Assembly (NCBI RefSeq): GCF_002764115.1
Contig: NZ_CP017943.1
Coordinates: 310,001 to 374,000 of the forward strand
Source of the DNA: Phyllobacterium zundukense
GTDB taxonomy: Bacteria > Pseudomonadota > Alphaproteobacteria > Rhizobiales > Rhizobiaceae
Reading direction: 5' to 3'
Length of the DNA: 64,000 nt
The position numbers and the translations under genes are program-made. Shown here one piece after another: positions 18,433 through 28,083 of the stretch. The notes beneath the pieces were generated by a model, which made no database searches, had not been told where the DNA came from, and worked only from the letters and a program-made list of their open reading frames with translations. Position 1 is the stretch's first letter; every line of letters begins with the position of its first letter.

Positions 18433-19404
18433 TTACTTGGCAGCTTTGGCCTCTGCGATCCACTTGTCCCATTCAGACTTATTGGTGCTGATCCAGTCGG
18501 AGGCGTGCTTCATGATTTGCTCGTTCGACTTCTCGCCATCGTTCACGAGCTTATTCTCTGCGTTGATATCCGCGATGGGAACTTTGACGAGCTCAAAAAG
18601 CTTTTTGGCTGCAAGGTTTTTATTCACCCAAGCCGTGTTAGCGACCACCATTTGGTCGTTGACCGTAAAGCCGAGGTTTCCAAGACCTTCCACCGTGGTG
18701 TTACCCGTTTCACCTTCCGGCAGGGCGGTCTCCTTGACGTTGAGCCACACCACGTCTTTGCCCGGCTGCAGCACTGCCGATACCCAAAGAGGTGTCCAGG
18801 TGTAATAGAGCGTGGGCTTGCCTTCCTTGATGCGTTCGATCGCGTCGGGAATAATGGTGAAGTAACCGCCCTGCTGGTGCTCGACTGTATCGAGGAGTCC
18901 ATAGGCGTCGAGGTGACGCTCGATCACGCGTTCACAGCCCCACCCGGGCTCGCAGCCATAGAGATCCGCTTTACCATTGCCGTTGATGTCGAAAAGCTTC
19001 GCCTTTTCCGGATCCTTCAGATCTTCGAGATATTTGATGCCCGTGGCGTCAGCAGTCTTCTTGTCAATAAGGTAGCCTTGGAGGCTGTTCGTTGCAAGTT
19101 TGCCGATGCGCAAAAGTTTTTTGTCTCCGCCGGCCTCTTTCCAGTAATTTGTGTGCAAAGGCTCCCAATGAGACGCAAAAAATGTGAGATCGCCGTTGGC
19201 GACAGCCACATGAGCCAGCTGAATTTGAGCCTGAGTGGGTTCTGCGACGTCGTAGCCAAGATCCTTCAAGCCCTGCGAGACGACGTACGTTTGGAACAGT
19301 TCTTCGACAATTCCGCTCCAGGCTGGTTTAACCTGGTCAGCGGCGAACGCCGTACTAGTCATTCCTAAGAGTGATCCAAGCAATGCGGCAGTCTTGAATT
19401 TCAT
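18433..19404 (-). CDS. proX: Betaine ABC transporter binding protein ProX (copy 1)
   Basis: A periplasmic OpuAC-type binding protein, 323 residues, with a Sec signal ending A-F-A at residue 22. Conserved Trp and Tyr residues suited to binding a quaternary amine occur in P-A-W-S-G, C-E-P-G-W-G-C-E and Y-Y-T-W-T-P-L-W. Glycine betaine, proline betaine or carnitine is likely. The permease and ATPase genes are 5 kb away and not in this operon. Site 3 of the 33-bp palindrome lies 135 bases upstream and a terminator lies downstream. A paralogue of the same length is at 29.3 kb. Confidence 0.9.
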   Translation of the reverse strand: MKFKTAALLGSLLGMTSTAFAADQVKPAWSGIVEELFQTYVVSQGLKDLGYDVAEPTQAQIQLAHVAVANGDLTFFASHWEPLHTNYWKEAGGDKKLLRIGKLATNSLQGYLIDKKTADATGIKYLEDLKDPEKAKLFDINGNGKADLYGCEPGWGCERVIERHLDAYGLLDTVEHQQGGYFTIIPDAIERIKEGKPTLYYTWTPLWVSAVLQPGKDVVWLNVKETALPEGETGNTTVEGLGNLGFTVNDQMVVANTAWVNKNLAAKKLFELVKVPIADINAENKLVNDGEKSNEQIMKHASDWISTNKSEWDKWIAEAKAAK

Positions 19405-19538
19405 GACTCAGTCCCCTGCTTTTGATTGATGCTCGACCATATTTGACTGCGCACTACTCAGCGTCTTGAGTCTGTGCCGTAGCTCTTGCTCCCGAGGAGC
19501 AAGCAGATTGGTAACACATGTTTTTCGAACCCAGCGCC

Positions 19539-19571
19539 GCAAAAAAGTAGACCGTCAGGTGACTTTAACGC
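19539..19571 (-). promoter_or_regulatory. 33-bp palindromic operator, site 3
   Basis: Read toward proX1 the arms are GCGTTAAAGTCACCT and CTACTTTTTTGC. The following leader (GTTCGAAAAACATGTG) is shared with the leader after site 4, so both belong to the duplicated block. Confidence 0.7.
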
Positions 19572-19707
19572 ACTGATCCGCTTGAGTTGTTTGCACTTAT
19601 TGCGGGACCGGTCCCGTTCAACGCTTTGATTGCCATTCGGCGTGTGGATGATGGTTATTTCCAATGACCGGCCGGATGGCTGCACTCCGGCTTTGCGCGG
19701 TTTCCTA

Positions 19708-20811
19708 TTACCCGGAGGTGACGCGCCGCCGCGCCATCCTTGGCATCATCGCCCGGTTCATGCGCGAGAACCTTGTTTCGGTTGGGGTGCACCCGTGCTC
19801 AACGCGGTAGCATTTGGTAAAGTGAGAGGACGAAACAAATCCGCAGGCAACGGCGATTTCGAGGATCGGTGTGTTTGTCGATTCGATCAACTGCCTTGCG
19901 CGATCCAGCCTCAACTTGAGGTAAAACTTGTGAGGCGAGGTGCCGAGATAAGTCTCGAAGAGACGCTCTAGCTGCCGCCGGGAGATAGTCAGTGTTGCGG
20001 CAATACGCTCGAGAGGGAGCAGTTCGTCGAGGCAGGTCTCCATCAAAGAAATGGCTTGAGGCAGTTTTTCGCTTCTACAAGATGACTTCCACCGAAACCA
20101 GTTCGTCTGGCGATGCGTATGGTCCCTTACCCCTTGGACAACGTTGCTTTTGCAGATTTCGGTGGTCAAGTGTGATCCCAGGTTGCGCTCGAGTAGGGCT
20201 ACTCCGAGATCGAAGGCGGAGATTTGGCCAGCGCAACTCCAAATGCCGCCGTCCGTGGTATAAATGGCGTCTGTCATCCGCGGTCCTGAAAAGGTTTCCG
20301 AAAATGCGGCCATTTTCTCCCAATGAATCGTACACTCGATATTCTTCAGCGCACCCATCTCGGCCAAAAGCCATGTGGCCGTTCCAAGGGCAACGATCGG
20401 AATGTTCTGCCGGATGCAAAGGCGTATCGGGCCCGCCAGCTCACTTAACGCGCCGTTATCGGTGATGCCGTCGGCTACCATCACGACCATTTCTGTATTG
20501 CCGGACAACGGTATTTTCGGCATGACCTCCGAAAAGCGAAGGGGGGCGGGCATCGCCAGTCCTAGGCCGCAGGTCTCGGATACCCCTGAACTACTGGCAA
20601 ACGTCCAGCGGAATCTTTGCCTCCCCAATATGGCGTTCGCTTTCTCGAACGGTGCAAGAAAGGATGAGAGGCTAAGAAGAGAGAAACCTGGGAACAAAAG
20701 GATCGCGATCGTGCTCACCTCGTCGAAGTCAGTGACGTTCGATCTGCTGGCGGTCGCCACCCCATCCACTGAGTAAGCGGCCATGCCATCCGTCCATTCC
20801 CAAGTTCTCAT
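19708..20811 (-). CDS. GlxA-type AraC-family regulator
   Basis: A 367-residue activator with an N-terminal DJ-1/PfpI-like domain (residues 30-210) and a C-terminal double HTH (I-A-A-T-L-T-I-S-R-R-Q-L-E-R-L-F, then E-I-A-V-A-C-G-F-V-S-S-S-H-F-T-K-C-Y-R). The nucleophile elbow reads G-T-A-T without a Cys, so the domain senses a ligand and is not an enzyme. Relatives such as GbdR and CdhR control betaine and carnitine genes. Its start is 37 bases after the mttB stop, so the two are co-transcribed. It is a leading candidate for the regulator of the region. Confidence 0.88.
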   Translation of the reverse strand: MRTWEWTDGMAAYSVDGVATASRSNVTDFDEVSTIAILLFPGFSLLSLSSFLAPFEKANAILGRQRFRWTFASSSGVSETCGLGLAMPAPLRFSEVMPKIPLSGNTEMVVMVADGITDNGALSELAGPIRLCIRQNIPIVALGTATWLLAEMGALKNIECTIHWEKMAAFSETFSGPRMTDAIYTTDGGIWSCAGQISAFDLGVALLERNLGSHLTTEICKSNVVQGVRDHTHRQTNWFRWKSSCRSEKLPQAISLMETCLDELLPLERIAATLTISRRQLERLFETYLGTSPHKFYLKLRLDRARQLIESTNTPILEIAVACGFVSSSHFTKCYRVEHGCTPTETRFSRMNRAMMPRMARRRVTSG

Positions 20812-20848
20812 GCGTCATATCTCCTCACCAACGTGCCGGGCCGTCTCT

Positions 20849-22399
20849 TCAGTGCTCCTCATTCAGCGCATCGACGGCTGGGATTTCGCGACTCCGGCGG
20901 TCGATATAGGCACATAGCTCCTCGTCGACCGAAACATCGAGTTTCGGTTCCTGATATTCCGAAAGAAGATAGCGTGCCTGCTCGAGCGCGCGCTGCTTGA
21001 TGTCCTTCGAGCCGTCGACGACCCACTGCTCGACGTTGTTGTTGTCGAATAGCTTCGGAATGAAGAAAGCCTTCTCGAAATTTGCCTGTGTGTGGGGATG
21101 TCCGAGGTAATGACCGCCTGGTCCGACGTCGCGGACCGCGGCGAGACCTTCGTCGAAGTCATCCCACTTGATGCCTTCCGCCATACGGTATCCCATCGCA
21201 CAAACTTCCGAGTCGACCAAAAATTTGGCGATGGAGCAATGCATGCCCGCCTCGTTCCAGCCGGCCGAATGCCAGATGTAATTGGCCCCCGACATGAGGA
21301 CAGCCATCATCGTCATAGCGCTTTCGTAGCCGGATTGGGCGTCGAAGACCTTCGCACCGCCCAGAAGATTCGAGGTACGCCACGGGACATTGTAGTGCCG
21401 GGCCATCTGGCCGATCATGAAGTTCATCAGGGAAATCTCGGGCGTTCCGGCCATCGGCGCTCCCGATTGCATTGAGACTGTCGATAGAAAGTGTCCGTAG
21501 ATCGCGGGGCATCCTTTGCGTATCACCTGGGTATAGGCGAGCGCCGATAGTGCCTCGGCGTTCAGCTGCGCAACCGCCGGGGCTGTCGACGCGGGCGTGT
21601 TCGCGCCGCCCAGGACGAACGGCGAGCATAAAATGGGCTGGTTCCGGCGACAGAACGCACGCATAGCTCCAAGCATCGTTTGGTCCCAAACGAGAGGCGA
21701 GTTTCCGTTGCAGTTGCCCGTGGCGACAGCATGGTCTTCGAGGAACTCCGTGCCGAAAAGGATAGCGCACATATCGAGGACATCTTCGGCGTTCTTGGCC
21801 GACGTGGTCATACCCATGAACATCTTGTCTGAATACTTCATCGACGAGTACGTGATGTGGAGGTGGCGGTGGGCCACCACGATGTCCATCGGCTCGACGA
21901 TGTGATGCGCGGAAGAGTGCAGCGCCGGCATCATGTGGGCGAGCTTGTGGAAGGTGCCGAGATCGGCGATGGTTGGACCGCGGCGGACATCGTCCAGGTC
22001 GCGCATATAGGGTGCGCCGGTCATCGGGACGAAGATCGAGTTCTTGCCTCCCAATTCAACATTATTGTCGGGATTCCGAGCGTAATACTTGATGTCAGGA
22101 GGGATTGTTTTGATCAAGTCCATAATGAGCGCACGGTCGAGGTGGACACGCTCGCCGCGGACATCTGCCCCCGCGCGCTTCCAATCCTCCAGCGCAATCG
22201 GGTCGCGGAAGATGACGCCCACCTCCTCGAGAATATCCATCGACGCGTTGTGAATGAGCTCGATCTGCTCCTCGTTCATGGGTTCCAGGTCAGGAAGCCC
22301 ACGCTTCAAGGTCGGGAGCATCTGGAACTTTGGAGTGGTGCGAAGCACTCGGCGGGCATCTCGACCGCCTCTTCTGGCAGCATTGGATTGCATGTTCAT
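20849..22399 (-). CDS. MttB-superfamily methyltransferase, non-pyrrolysine type
   Basis: A 516-residue member of the trimethylamine methyltransferase superfamily (COG5598). The N-terminal region has the family pattern N-E-E-Q-I-E-L-I-H and I-L-E-E-V-G-V. The frame is open throughout with no in-frame amber codon at the pyrrolysine site, as in the betaine-type members MtgB and MtpB. Those take a methyl group from glycine betaine or proline betaine and pass it to a corrinoid protein. No corrinoid protein gene is in the window, so the acceptor is unknown. It is divergent from a LysR gene with operator site 5 between them, and is followed by the GlxA regulator. A decayed copy lies at 39.6-39.9 kb. 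Confidence 0.88.
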   Translation of the reverse strand: MNMQSNAARRGGRDARRVLRTTPKFQMLPTLKRGLPDLEPMNEEQIELIHNASMDILEEVGVIFRDPIALEDWKRAGADVRGERVHLDRALIMDLIKTIPPDIKYYARNPDNNVELGGKNSIFVPMTGAPYMRDLDDVRRGPTIADLGTFHKLAHMMPALHSSAHHIVEPMDIVVAHRHLHITYSSMKYSDKMFMGMTTSAKNAEDVLDMCAILFGTEFLEDHAVATGNCNGNSPLVWDQTMLGAMRAFCRRNQPILCSPFVLGGANTPASTAPAVAQLNAEALSALAYTQVIRKGCPAIYGHFLSTVSMQSGAPMAGTPEISLMNFMIGQMARHYNVPWRTSNLLGGAKVFDAQSGYESAMTMMAVLMSGANYIWHSAGWNEAGMHCSIAKFLVDSEVCAMGYRMAEGIKWDDFDEGLAAVRDVGPGGHYLGHPHTQANFEKAFFIPKLFDNNNVEQWVVDGSKDIKQRALEQARYLLSEYQEPKLDVSVDEELCAYIDRRSREIPAVDALNEEH

Positions 22400-22484
22400 A
22401 GCACCTGTTCTCCCCGCAGGGTTGTCTTGTGCGATTGATGTCGCGCAGGAGCTAGACTAATGACCGAGCGGTCTATAACCAAAT

Positions 22485-22517
22485 GCAAAAGTCTCACGCG
22501 GCAGTTGACTATTATGC
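22485..22517 (-). promoter_or_regulatory. 33-bp palindromic operator, site 5
   Basis: Read toward mttB the arms are GCATAATAGTCAACT and GAGACTTTTGC. It lies 86 bases from the mttB start and 41 bases from the divergent lysR start. A decayed copy is site 6. Confidence 0.65.
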
Positions 22518-22525
22518 TAGCTTGC

Positions 22526-22537
22526 GGGGGGGGGGGG
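22526..22537 (+). repeat. Run of twelve G in the lysR leader
   Basis: A homopolymer of 12 G lies about 20 bases before the lysR start codon. The equivalent leader of the decayed copy at 40.0 kb lacks it. Such tracts can slip in replication or be misread in sequencing. Confidence 0.8.
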
Positions 22538-22557
22538 TATCGCTTTGGGAGGGCGAA

Positions 22558-23508
22558 ATGGTTCGCAGGTTCTACAATCTTCCGTCGCTCACGACGCTCG
22601 CCGTCTTCGAGGCGTCGGCGCGTCACCTTAGTTTTAAGCTGGCGGCCAGCGAATTAAACGTGACGCCTGGCGCGATCAGCCGACAGGTGAAGGCGATAGA
22701 AGAAGAAGTTGGCGTTCCGCTCTTCGTGCGGAGTGGGAAGGGGGTCGCGCTCACCCATGCCGGAGAAGAGCTGTACAATGTTCTCGCCAGCGGTTTCTCC
22801 AAGGCCTCAGATGTCGTTCGCTCCATCAAACGTGGTGATCGGGCGCGGAATGTGACGATCGCCTGCTCCGACGCTTTTGCGACCATGTGGCTGATCCCAA
22901 GAATGCCTGATTTCTGGCGGCGATATCCCGACATCGTTGTCGATCATTTGATTTCCGACAGCGCAAAGGATTACCGCCGTGCCGAGGTCGAACTGCGGAT
23001 ACGATACGGGTTTGGTGCCTGGCTCGATGAGACGGCCGAGTTGCTGTTCGACGACACAATTTATCCTGTCTGCGGACTGGGATTTGCGGCGGCACACGAG
23101 GGCGTGACCGCGGCGGAGCTGGCTGAGCTCCCTCACCTGCATGTCGACTGGGTCGATCCGGACTGGGCTGGATGGGAAGAAGTCTTATTGCGCGCAGGCA
23201 TTCCCCACGCCCTGCACGGCGGCCGTCGTTTCGGCAAATTCAATGTCGCCCTGCAGGCTGCCATGGCGGACCAAGGCGTTGCTGTGGGATGGGATCGGTT
23301 GGTCCGGAATTTGATCGACGAGGGAAAGCTCGTGAGGCTCACCGAATTGATGCTTCCGGCACCGGGCGCTTATTATCTCACAAGCAACAACAACCGCGAG
23401 CTATCGACTGCCGCGGTTGTCTTCAAGGATTGGTTACTCGAGATGGCCGAACAAGAGCGAAAAATAGCACCCGACAACTTGGCGTCAGCCAAAAGACGCG
23501 ATTGGTGA
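22558..23508 (+). CDS. LysR-family regulator of the mttB/hpbD block
   Basis: A GcvA-like LysR protein of 316 residues from the ATG at 22558, which has GGGAGGG just upstream. The HTH is at residues 8-60 ([20 protein letters not shown]). The effector domain contains R-I-R-Y-G-F-G and G-V-A-V-G-W. It is divergent from mttB with a palindromic operator between, and its last 24 bases overlap the end of the convergent hpbD pseudogene. It is a candidate for binding the 33-bp sites. A shortened copy lies at 40.0-40.3 kb. Confidence 0.88.
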   Translation: MVRRFYNLPSLTTLAVFEASARHLSFKLAASELNVTPGAISRQVKAIEEEVGVPLFVRSGKGVALTHAGEELYNVLASGFSKASDVVRSIKRGDRARNVTIACSDAFATMWLIPRMPDFWRRYPDIVVDHLISDSAKDYRRAEVELRIRYGFGAWLDETAELLFDDTIYPVCGLGFAAAHEGVTAAELAELPHLHVDWVDPDWAGWEEVLLRAGIPHALHGGRRFGKFNVALQAAMADQGVAVGWDRLVRNLIDEGKLVRLTELMLPAPGAYYLTSNNNRELSTAAVVFKDWLLEMAEQERKIAPDNLASAKRRDW

Positions 23509-24488
23509 GCCAAACTTCGCCATGTCAGGAACGACACCAACGCCCGGTCCAGTCGGAACTCGCCCTCGATGCGGACAGGATTCTCCTCATCATAGTGCCC
23601 GTCGATGTAGGGCGCGGCGATCCAGGAACCTTCAAATCTGGACGGAGTGACCGTCGCGCCAACATGCACGCACGCCGCGGCGATGATATCTCCGCCCCAT
23701 GCGTCATCGCATGTATGCGGCAGGCTGCGCGCATCGCAGATATCCCGCATGGTCCGCAATGCCGCCTACCCGGGTGAGTTTCATGCTGAAACCATCGACA
23801 AGCCCGGTAGAGTTAGCACGCAACACACTGTTCACGTCTTCGGCCAATTTGGCCATGTACACTGGATGGCAAAGCTGATTGCGGACAGCGGCGATCTCCT
23901 CCATCGAATTGCAGGGCTGTTCCAGAACGAATGAGATGTCCCGGCGCCTTTGGGATAAGAAGAGTGTGTCCCTGCTTGTTAGGCTTCGGTTGGGGTCAGC
24001 GGCTATGCGTATGCCGGGCTTGATAGCCTCCTTTACCCCGTGGAGCGTCTCGATATCGATCCCACGCCCCCAGATCTTAATCTGATACGATCATAGCCTT
24101 GGAGTCGGCGTTCCCCGCACTGTCGCTCCGTCCAACGGGTCACAGACCCCTCGTCCATAGGCTCTTACCGTAGATATCCCAGGCGGCAATGTCGATTGCG
24201 TCCTTGGCGTACCTGCTGCCGCTCAGCACGGACTCCATAGCACGATTCAATTGTTCAAAATTTCTCGGATCAAGGCCAATTAGGCTTCTACCCGTCTCTT
24301 CAAGCGCGCCCCGAGTGATGCTGGGGCTGGTAGACTGGACCGACGGGACAGGTTTCATCGAATCCGGATGCCCTCGTCGGCGATAAGTTCAACCACCGTT
24401 CTCTCAAGCAACGAATCCGAGGTCGTTGCCATCTTGTACTTTCCAACAGCAAAGGTCTACATTGTAAACGCTGGTCCGTCAGCTTCAT
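23485..24488 (-). pseudogene. hpbD epimerase, decayed copy
   Basis: Scattered pieces of the enolase-family epimerase are readable in changing frames: the start M-K-L-T at 24488, then E-T-C-P-V-G-P-V-Y-Q-P-Q-H, S-L-I-G-L-D-P-R-N, Y-A-K-D-A-I-D-I-A-A-W-D-I, and [19 protein letters not shown]. The C-terminus ends in F-G-S-P-I-A-S-F-G. Many frameshifts and stops break it, including loss of a large central part. The intact version is at 40.3-41.4 kb. Confidence 0.88.
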
Positions 24489-24546
24489 CGAAGTCTCCCA
24501 TGATTGTCGTTGAGCCGATGTTAGATGCTTCGATGGCGAGACAGCC

Positions 24547-24579
24547 GAAATAAAGTCAACTGGGATGCTATTTTTTTGC
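24547..24579 (+). promoter_or_regulatory. 33-bp palindromic operator, site 2
   Basis: Arms GAAATAAAGTCAACT and GCTATTTTTTTGC. It lies 68 bases before the proW ATG and 59 bases from the dead hpbD start, so it once served both directions. Confidence 0.7.
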
Positions 24580-24646
24580 ACCGATTAACAAGTTCCCGAT
24601 GTGATATTCAAGTCTGTTGAGAAGACCTAACAAAAAGAGGGAACAG

Positions 24647-25609
24647 ATGCCAGAATGTACAATTCTCGATCCATTCGCATGCGGAAAGCTTCCGCTCGAC
24701 AGTTGGATGTCGGTCGGTTTGCGCTGGGTCGTAGACAATTATCGCCCCTTCTTCCAGGCCGTGAAGGCCCCGATCGATTCGATGTTGCAGTCTTTTACGG
24801 TTGCGCTGGGCGCGGTACCTCCTTTGGTGGTGATACTTGTCATCGCGCTCATCGCCTGGCAGATAGCCGGTATCAGGCTGGCCATCGGACTTGCCGCGAC
24901 TTTGCTCTTCGTGGGTTTTATCGGCGTGTGGCCGGAAACGATGCTCACCTTGGCCATCGTACTCACCTCACTGATATTCTCCCTCGTAATCGGTATCCCG
25001 CTTGGTATCTGGTCGTCCCGCTCGGAAACCCTCTATGCGATTCTTCGGCCTCTGTTAGACGGCATGCAGACAATCCCGGCATTCGTCTATCTGGTTCCTG
25101 TCGTGATGCTGTTCGGAATCGGTAATGTGCCAGGCGTCATCGTCACTGTCATATTCGCTGTCGCACCCGTCGTCAGATTGACATACTTGGGGATGAAGCA
25201 GGTTCCCGAAGATGTGGTCGAAGCGATGCGAGCGTTCGGTGCTACGGAGTCGCAACTGCTCTGGAAGGCGCAATTGCCATTGGCCCTGCCGACGATCATG
25301 GCTGGCGTCAATCAGACTCTAATGATGTCGCTTTCGATGGTCGTGATCGCTTCGATGATCGCCGTCGGCGGCCTCGGTCAGATGGTGTTACGTGGCATTG
25401 GCAGACTCGATATCGGCATTGCGACCGTCGGCGGCCTGGGGATCGTTGCTCTCGCGATCGTGCTGGACCGCCTGACGCAAGCGCTCGCGACACCCCGGAA
25501 GAAGGGCGAGTGGCTAAACAGGGGTCCCATCGGGCTCGTGCATTCAATCACCAAAACGTCCCAGACGGATTCGGCGCAACAGTTGCCGACGCCGGCCATC
25601 GACAATTGA
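24647..25609 (+). CDS. proW: Betaine ABC transporter permease ProW
   Basis: A 320-residue inner-membrane permease with about seven helices. The cytoplasmic coupling loop E-A-M-R-A-F-G-A-T-E-S-Q-L-L-W-K lies near residue 200, typical of the OpuAB/ProW family. The start at 24647 is chosen for its AGAGGGA ribosome site. The extension at the end (K-T-S-Q-T-D) is not conserved in the family as far as I can tell. proV follows after 10 bases. No binding protein is in this operon, so it must use the ProX proteins at 18.4 and 29.3 kb. Confidence 0.9.
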   Translation: MPECTILDPFACGKLPLDSWMSVGLRWVVDNYRPFFQAVKAPIDSMLQSFTVALGAVPPLVVILVIALIAWQIAGIRLAIGLAATLLFVGFIGVWPETMLTLAIVLTSLIFSLVIGIPLGIWSSRSETLYAILRPLLDGMQTIPAFVYLVPVVMLFGIGNVPGVIVTVIFAVAPVVRLTYLGMKQVPEDVVEAMRAFGATESQLLWKAQLPLALPTIMAGVNQTLMMSLSMVVIASMIAVGGLGQMVLRGIGRLDIGIATVGGLGIVALAIVLDRLTQALATPRKKGEWLNRGPIGLVHSITKTSQTDSAQQLPTPAIDN

Positions 25610-25619
25610 GGAGATTGCT

Positions 25620-26645
25620 ATGACTGACGCGGTCATTGAATGCCGAAATGTTTGGAAGATTTTCGGTGATAAGTCAAAAGAAGCGCATAAGGTCGTCAAC
25701 GAGCGCGGCTTGAGCAAAAAAGAAATCCTGGAACAATATGGCTGCGTCGTCGGGGTCGCGGATGTCTCCTTTACGGTCGGCAAGGGTGAGATATTCTGTA
25801 TCATGGGTCTTTCCGGATCCGGGAAGTCCACGCTCGTGCGCCATATCAACCGCCTTGTAGAACCGACCGCTGGCTCGATCCGCGTGGCTAATCAGGATGT
25901 TAATTCTCTCAACGGCACGCAACTTCGGCAAATGCGCTCTCAAAGCGTGGGTATGGTCTTCCAGAATATGGCGCTGCTCCCTCACCGGACTGTCGTCGAC
26001 AACGTCGCCTTAAGCTTGGAACTGCGTGGGATGGCGAAGGGGAGTCGCCATGATGTAGCGTTGGAAAAGCTCCGGCTGGTCAGCTTGGACGGCTGGGGCG
26101 ACCGTTATCCGGACGAGCTTTCCGGTGGCATGAAACAGCGGGTCGGATTGGCTCGCGCAATGGCTGCAGATCCCGAGATACTTCTCATGGATGAGCCGTT
26201 CTCAGCGCTCGATCCCTTGATCCGGAGACAACTCCAAGAACAGTTTTTGGAACTATCGAAAGTTCTAAAGAAGACAACCGTATTCATCACGCATGACTTG
26301 GATGAGGCGATCCGTTTGGGAACTCGCATCGCGATCATGAAGGACGGTCGGTTCGTGCAGGTTGGAACCGCCGAAGAAATCGTGACGGAGCCGATCGATA
26401 GTTACGTCGCCGATTTTGTCAAAGGCATTTCCCGACTGGAATTGGTTTCTGCTAGAAAAGTGATGCGGCCTCTCGGCGAGGTCCAGGCCTTTGCACATTC
26501 TAGTCCTACCGTGCTCGCGACAGATAAATTGTCGAAACTCTTACAAATTGCCAAAGAGCACGACGGTGTAATCACGGTCGTTGACGGTGGTCGGCCAGTA
26601 GGCGTGATTTCCAGGCACGATCTCTTAAATGCGGTTACTGGGTAA
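25620..26645 (+). CDS. proV: Betaine ABC transporter ATPase ProV
   Basis: A 341-residue ATPase. Walker A is G-L-S-G-S-G-K-S-T near residue 62, the signature is L-S-G-G-M-K-Q-R-V, and Walker B is I-L-L-M-D-E-P. The family's N-terminal extension (W-K-I-F-G) and a C-terminal CBS-like region (V-I-T-V-V-D-G-G-R-P-V-G-V-I-S) are present, though the latter looks like a single unit. It energises ProW. Confidence 0.92.
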   Translation: MTDAVIECRNVWKIFGDKSKEAHKVVNERGLSKKEILEQYGCVVGVADVSFTVGKGEIFCIMGLSGSGKSTLVRHINRLVEPTAGSIRVANQDVNSLNGTQLRQMRSQSVGMVFQNMALLPHRTVVDNVALSLELRGMAKGSRHDVALEKLRLVSLDGWGDRYPDELSGGMKQRVGLARAMAADPEILLMDEPFSALDPLIRRQLQEQFLELSKVLKKTTVFITHDLDEAIRLGTRIAIMKDGRFVQVGTAEEIVTEPIDSYVADFVKGISRLELVSARKVMRPLGEVQAFAHSSPTVLATDKLSKLLQIAKEHDGVITVVDGGRPVGVISRHDLLNAVTG

Positions 26646-26899
26646 CTGCTGATTGGACAAAGCTCCACTTAGGTGTTCCCGACTTGTTGGGTTCCTCTCT
26701 TCCCGACAAGCACTTTCGCTGGCGATGCTTCAATTATTGCCAGCTTTTTTCACGTTGAGGCCATTGCCTTGGAGATTCGACATAACGCCTTTCGATATCG
26801 CCCAATGCTTGGATGTAACGTTCGTCGATGGCAGGACGCTGGGCAGCCGCCAGCGATCGGTGCTCAACTGAACACAGATCTCATTTCGGAAAGGAAATT

Positions 26900-27343
26900 A
26901 TGGATATTTTTCGCGAGAAAGCCGGCCTCGTGACTGGTGCCGCGGGAGCGATAGGTGAGGGGATTGCACGGCAGCTCCGATCTGGAGGGGCGGACGCCGC
27001 GGTCGCTGACCGGGATTGCGCCGGAAATGAAGGTGCGGCGCATTTGCTAGGCGACCTGCAGGACTCTGGCTATGCCAACAGCCTGCCTACGGCTGCCTTT
27101 CACGGACTTGGGGGGCTCGACATCGTCGTCAATAATCCCGGCGTTAACACGCGGGGCACCCCAATGCTGCGTACCGGTTTCGTTAAGCGTGGCTTCGATC
27201 CCGAAACGGCCGTAACCAAGTTGGGCAGGACGGTTCCCCTCGGACGCATTGCGGAGCCCGAAGATATCGCCGATGTCGTTGTGGTCTTCTCCTCGAACGC
27301 CGCGCGTTACGCTCGTCGAGGTCAACGGAGGAAAGTCAGGAAA
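26900..27343 (+). pseudogene. Short-chain dehydrogenase, internally deleted
   Basis: It starts well (ATG after GGAAAGGAAATT) with A-G-L-V-T-G-A-A-G-A-I-G-E-G-I-A-R and keeps V-N-N-P-G-V, but jumps straight to the C-terminal [12 protein letters not shown]. The catalytic Tyr-x-x-x-Lys is absent. Near the end the frame shifts, so that the usual V-N-G-G ending is read out of phase. It lies just before an intact SDR and cannot be active. Confidence 0.75.
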
Positions 27344-27344
27344 A

Positions 27345-28079
27345 ATGAAGCAGTTTGATGGAAAAGTAGCTCTGGTCACGGGCGGACGTAGTGGGATTGG
27401 TCGTGCGGTTGCTCGCAGGCTGCGGGACGAGGGCGCGCGGGTGTTCACCGCACAGCGTGGTAAGGATCACGAGTTCGAAGGGATCACAGTCGATTTTGCC
27501 GATGCCAGGACGGCGGCCCATGCGGTAGAGATCACGGTCAGTCGCGCCGGAAGGCTCGACGTTCTGGTCAACAATGCAGGAATGATGCAGGAGGCACTCG
27601 TCGAGGAAACAAGTATCGAGGATTGGGAACGTACCATGACGGTGAATTTGACCACGCCCTTCATGCTGATCAGGGCGGCTCTTCCGCATCTGCGTTCCGT
27701 GGGCGGATCCATCGTCAATATTGGCTCGATCGAAGGGTTGGGCTCTAACCCCAAGCATGCTGCCTACTGTGCATCTAAGGCTGGCCTTCATGGGCTGACC
27801 CGCGCGGTTGCCATCGACCACAGTGCGGAGGGCGTCCGTTGCAACGCCGTTGCCCCCGGGTGGATCGACACCGAACTTAATGTCGACTTCATCGAAAGTA
27901 TGTCGGACCCCGACGTGTTTCGTCATACTATCGGCAAGATCCATCCTGTCGGGCGCACCGGAAAGCCGGAGGAAGTGGCAAACCTTGTGGCGTGGCTGGC
28001 CTCATCAGAGGCATCGTTTGTGACCGGACAAGTCTGGACAATTGATGGGGGAAGAATGGCCAAGCTCAGCCTACCGTGA
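27345..28079 (+). CDS. Short-chain dehydrogenase/reductase (SDR)
   Basis: A classical SDR of 244 residues. The cofactor motif is T-G-G-R-S-G-I-G at the N-terminus, N-N-A-G near residue 80, and the catalytic Y-C-A-S-K with an upstream Ser (N-I-G-S). The ending V-W-T-I-D-G-G is standard. Substrate unknown. It follows proWV and a dead SDR on the same strand. A fragment closely related to its C-terminal third lies at 51.96-52.2 kb, so this gene was part of a repeated set. The ATG at 27345 has AGGAAAA upstream. Confidence 0.85.
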   Translation: MKQFDGKVALVTGGRSGIGRAVARRLRDEGARVFTAQRGKDHEFEGITVDFADARTAAHAVEITVSRAGRLDVLVNNAGMMQEALVEETSIEDWERTMTVNLTTPFMLIRAALPHLRSVGGSIVNIGSIEGLGSNPKHAAYCASKAGLHGLTRAVAIDHSAEGVRCNAVAPGWIDTELNVDFIESMSDPDVFRHTIGKIHPVGRTGKPEEVANLVAWLASSEASFVTGQVWTIDGGRMAKLSLP

Positions 28080-28083
28080 ATTA

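Noticed and set aside
18358..19368. A 336-codon plus-strand frame opposite proX1
   Set aside because: It is antisense to a clear binding protein with a signal peptide. A mirrored shadow over proX2 shows the same pattern.
20849..22399. Pyrrolysine in the MttB-family gene
   Set aside because: No in-frame amber codon occurs; the frame is continuous to its normal end.
22483..22557. An upstream start for the lysR gene at 22483
   Set aside because: It would run through operator site 5 and the poly-G tract; the ATG at 22558 has a ribosome site and matches the start of the second copy.
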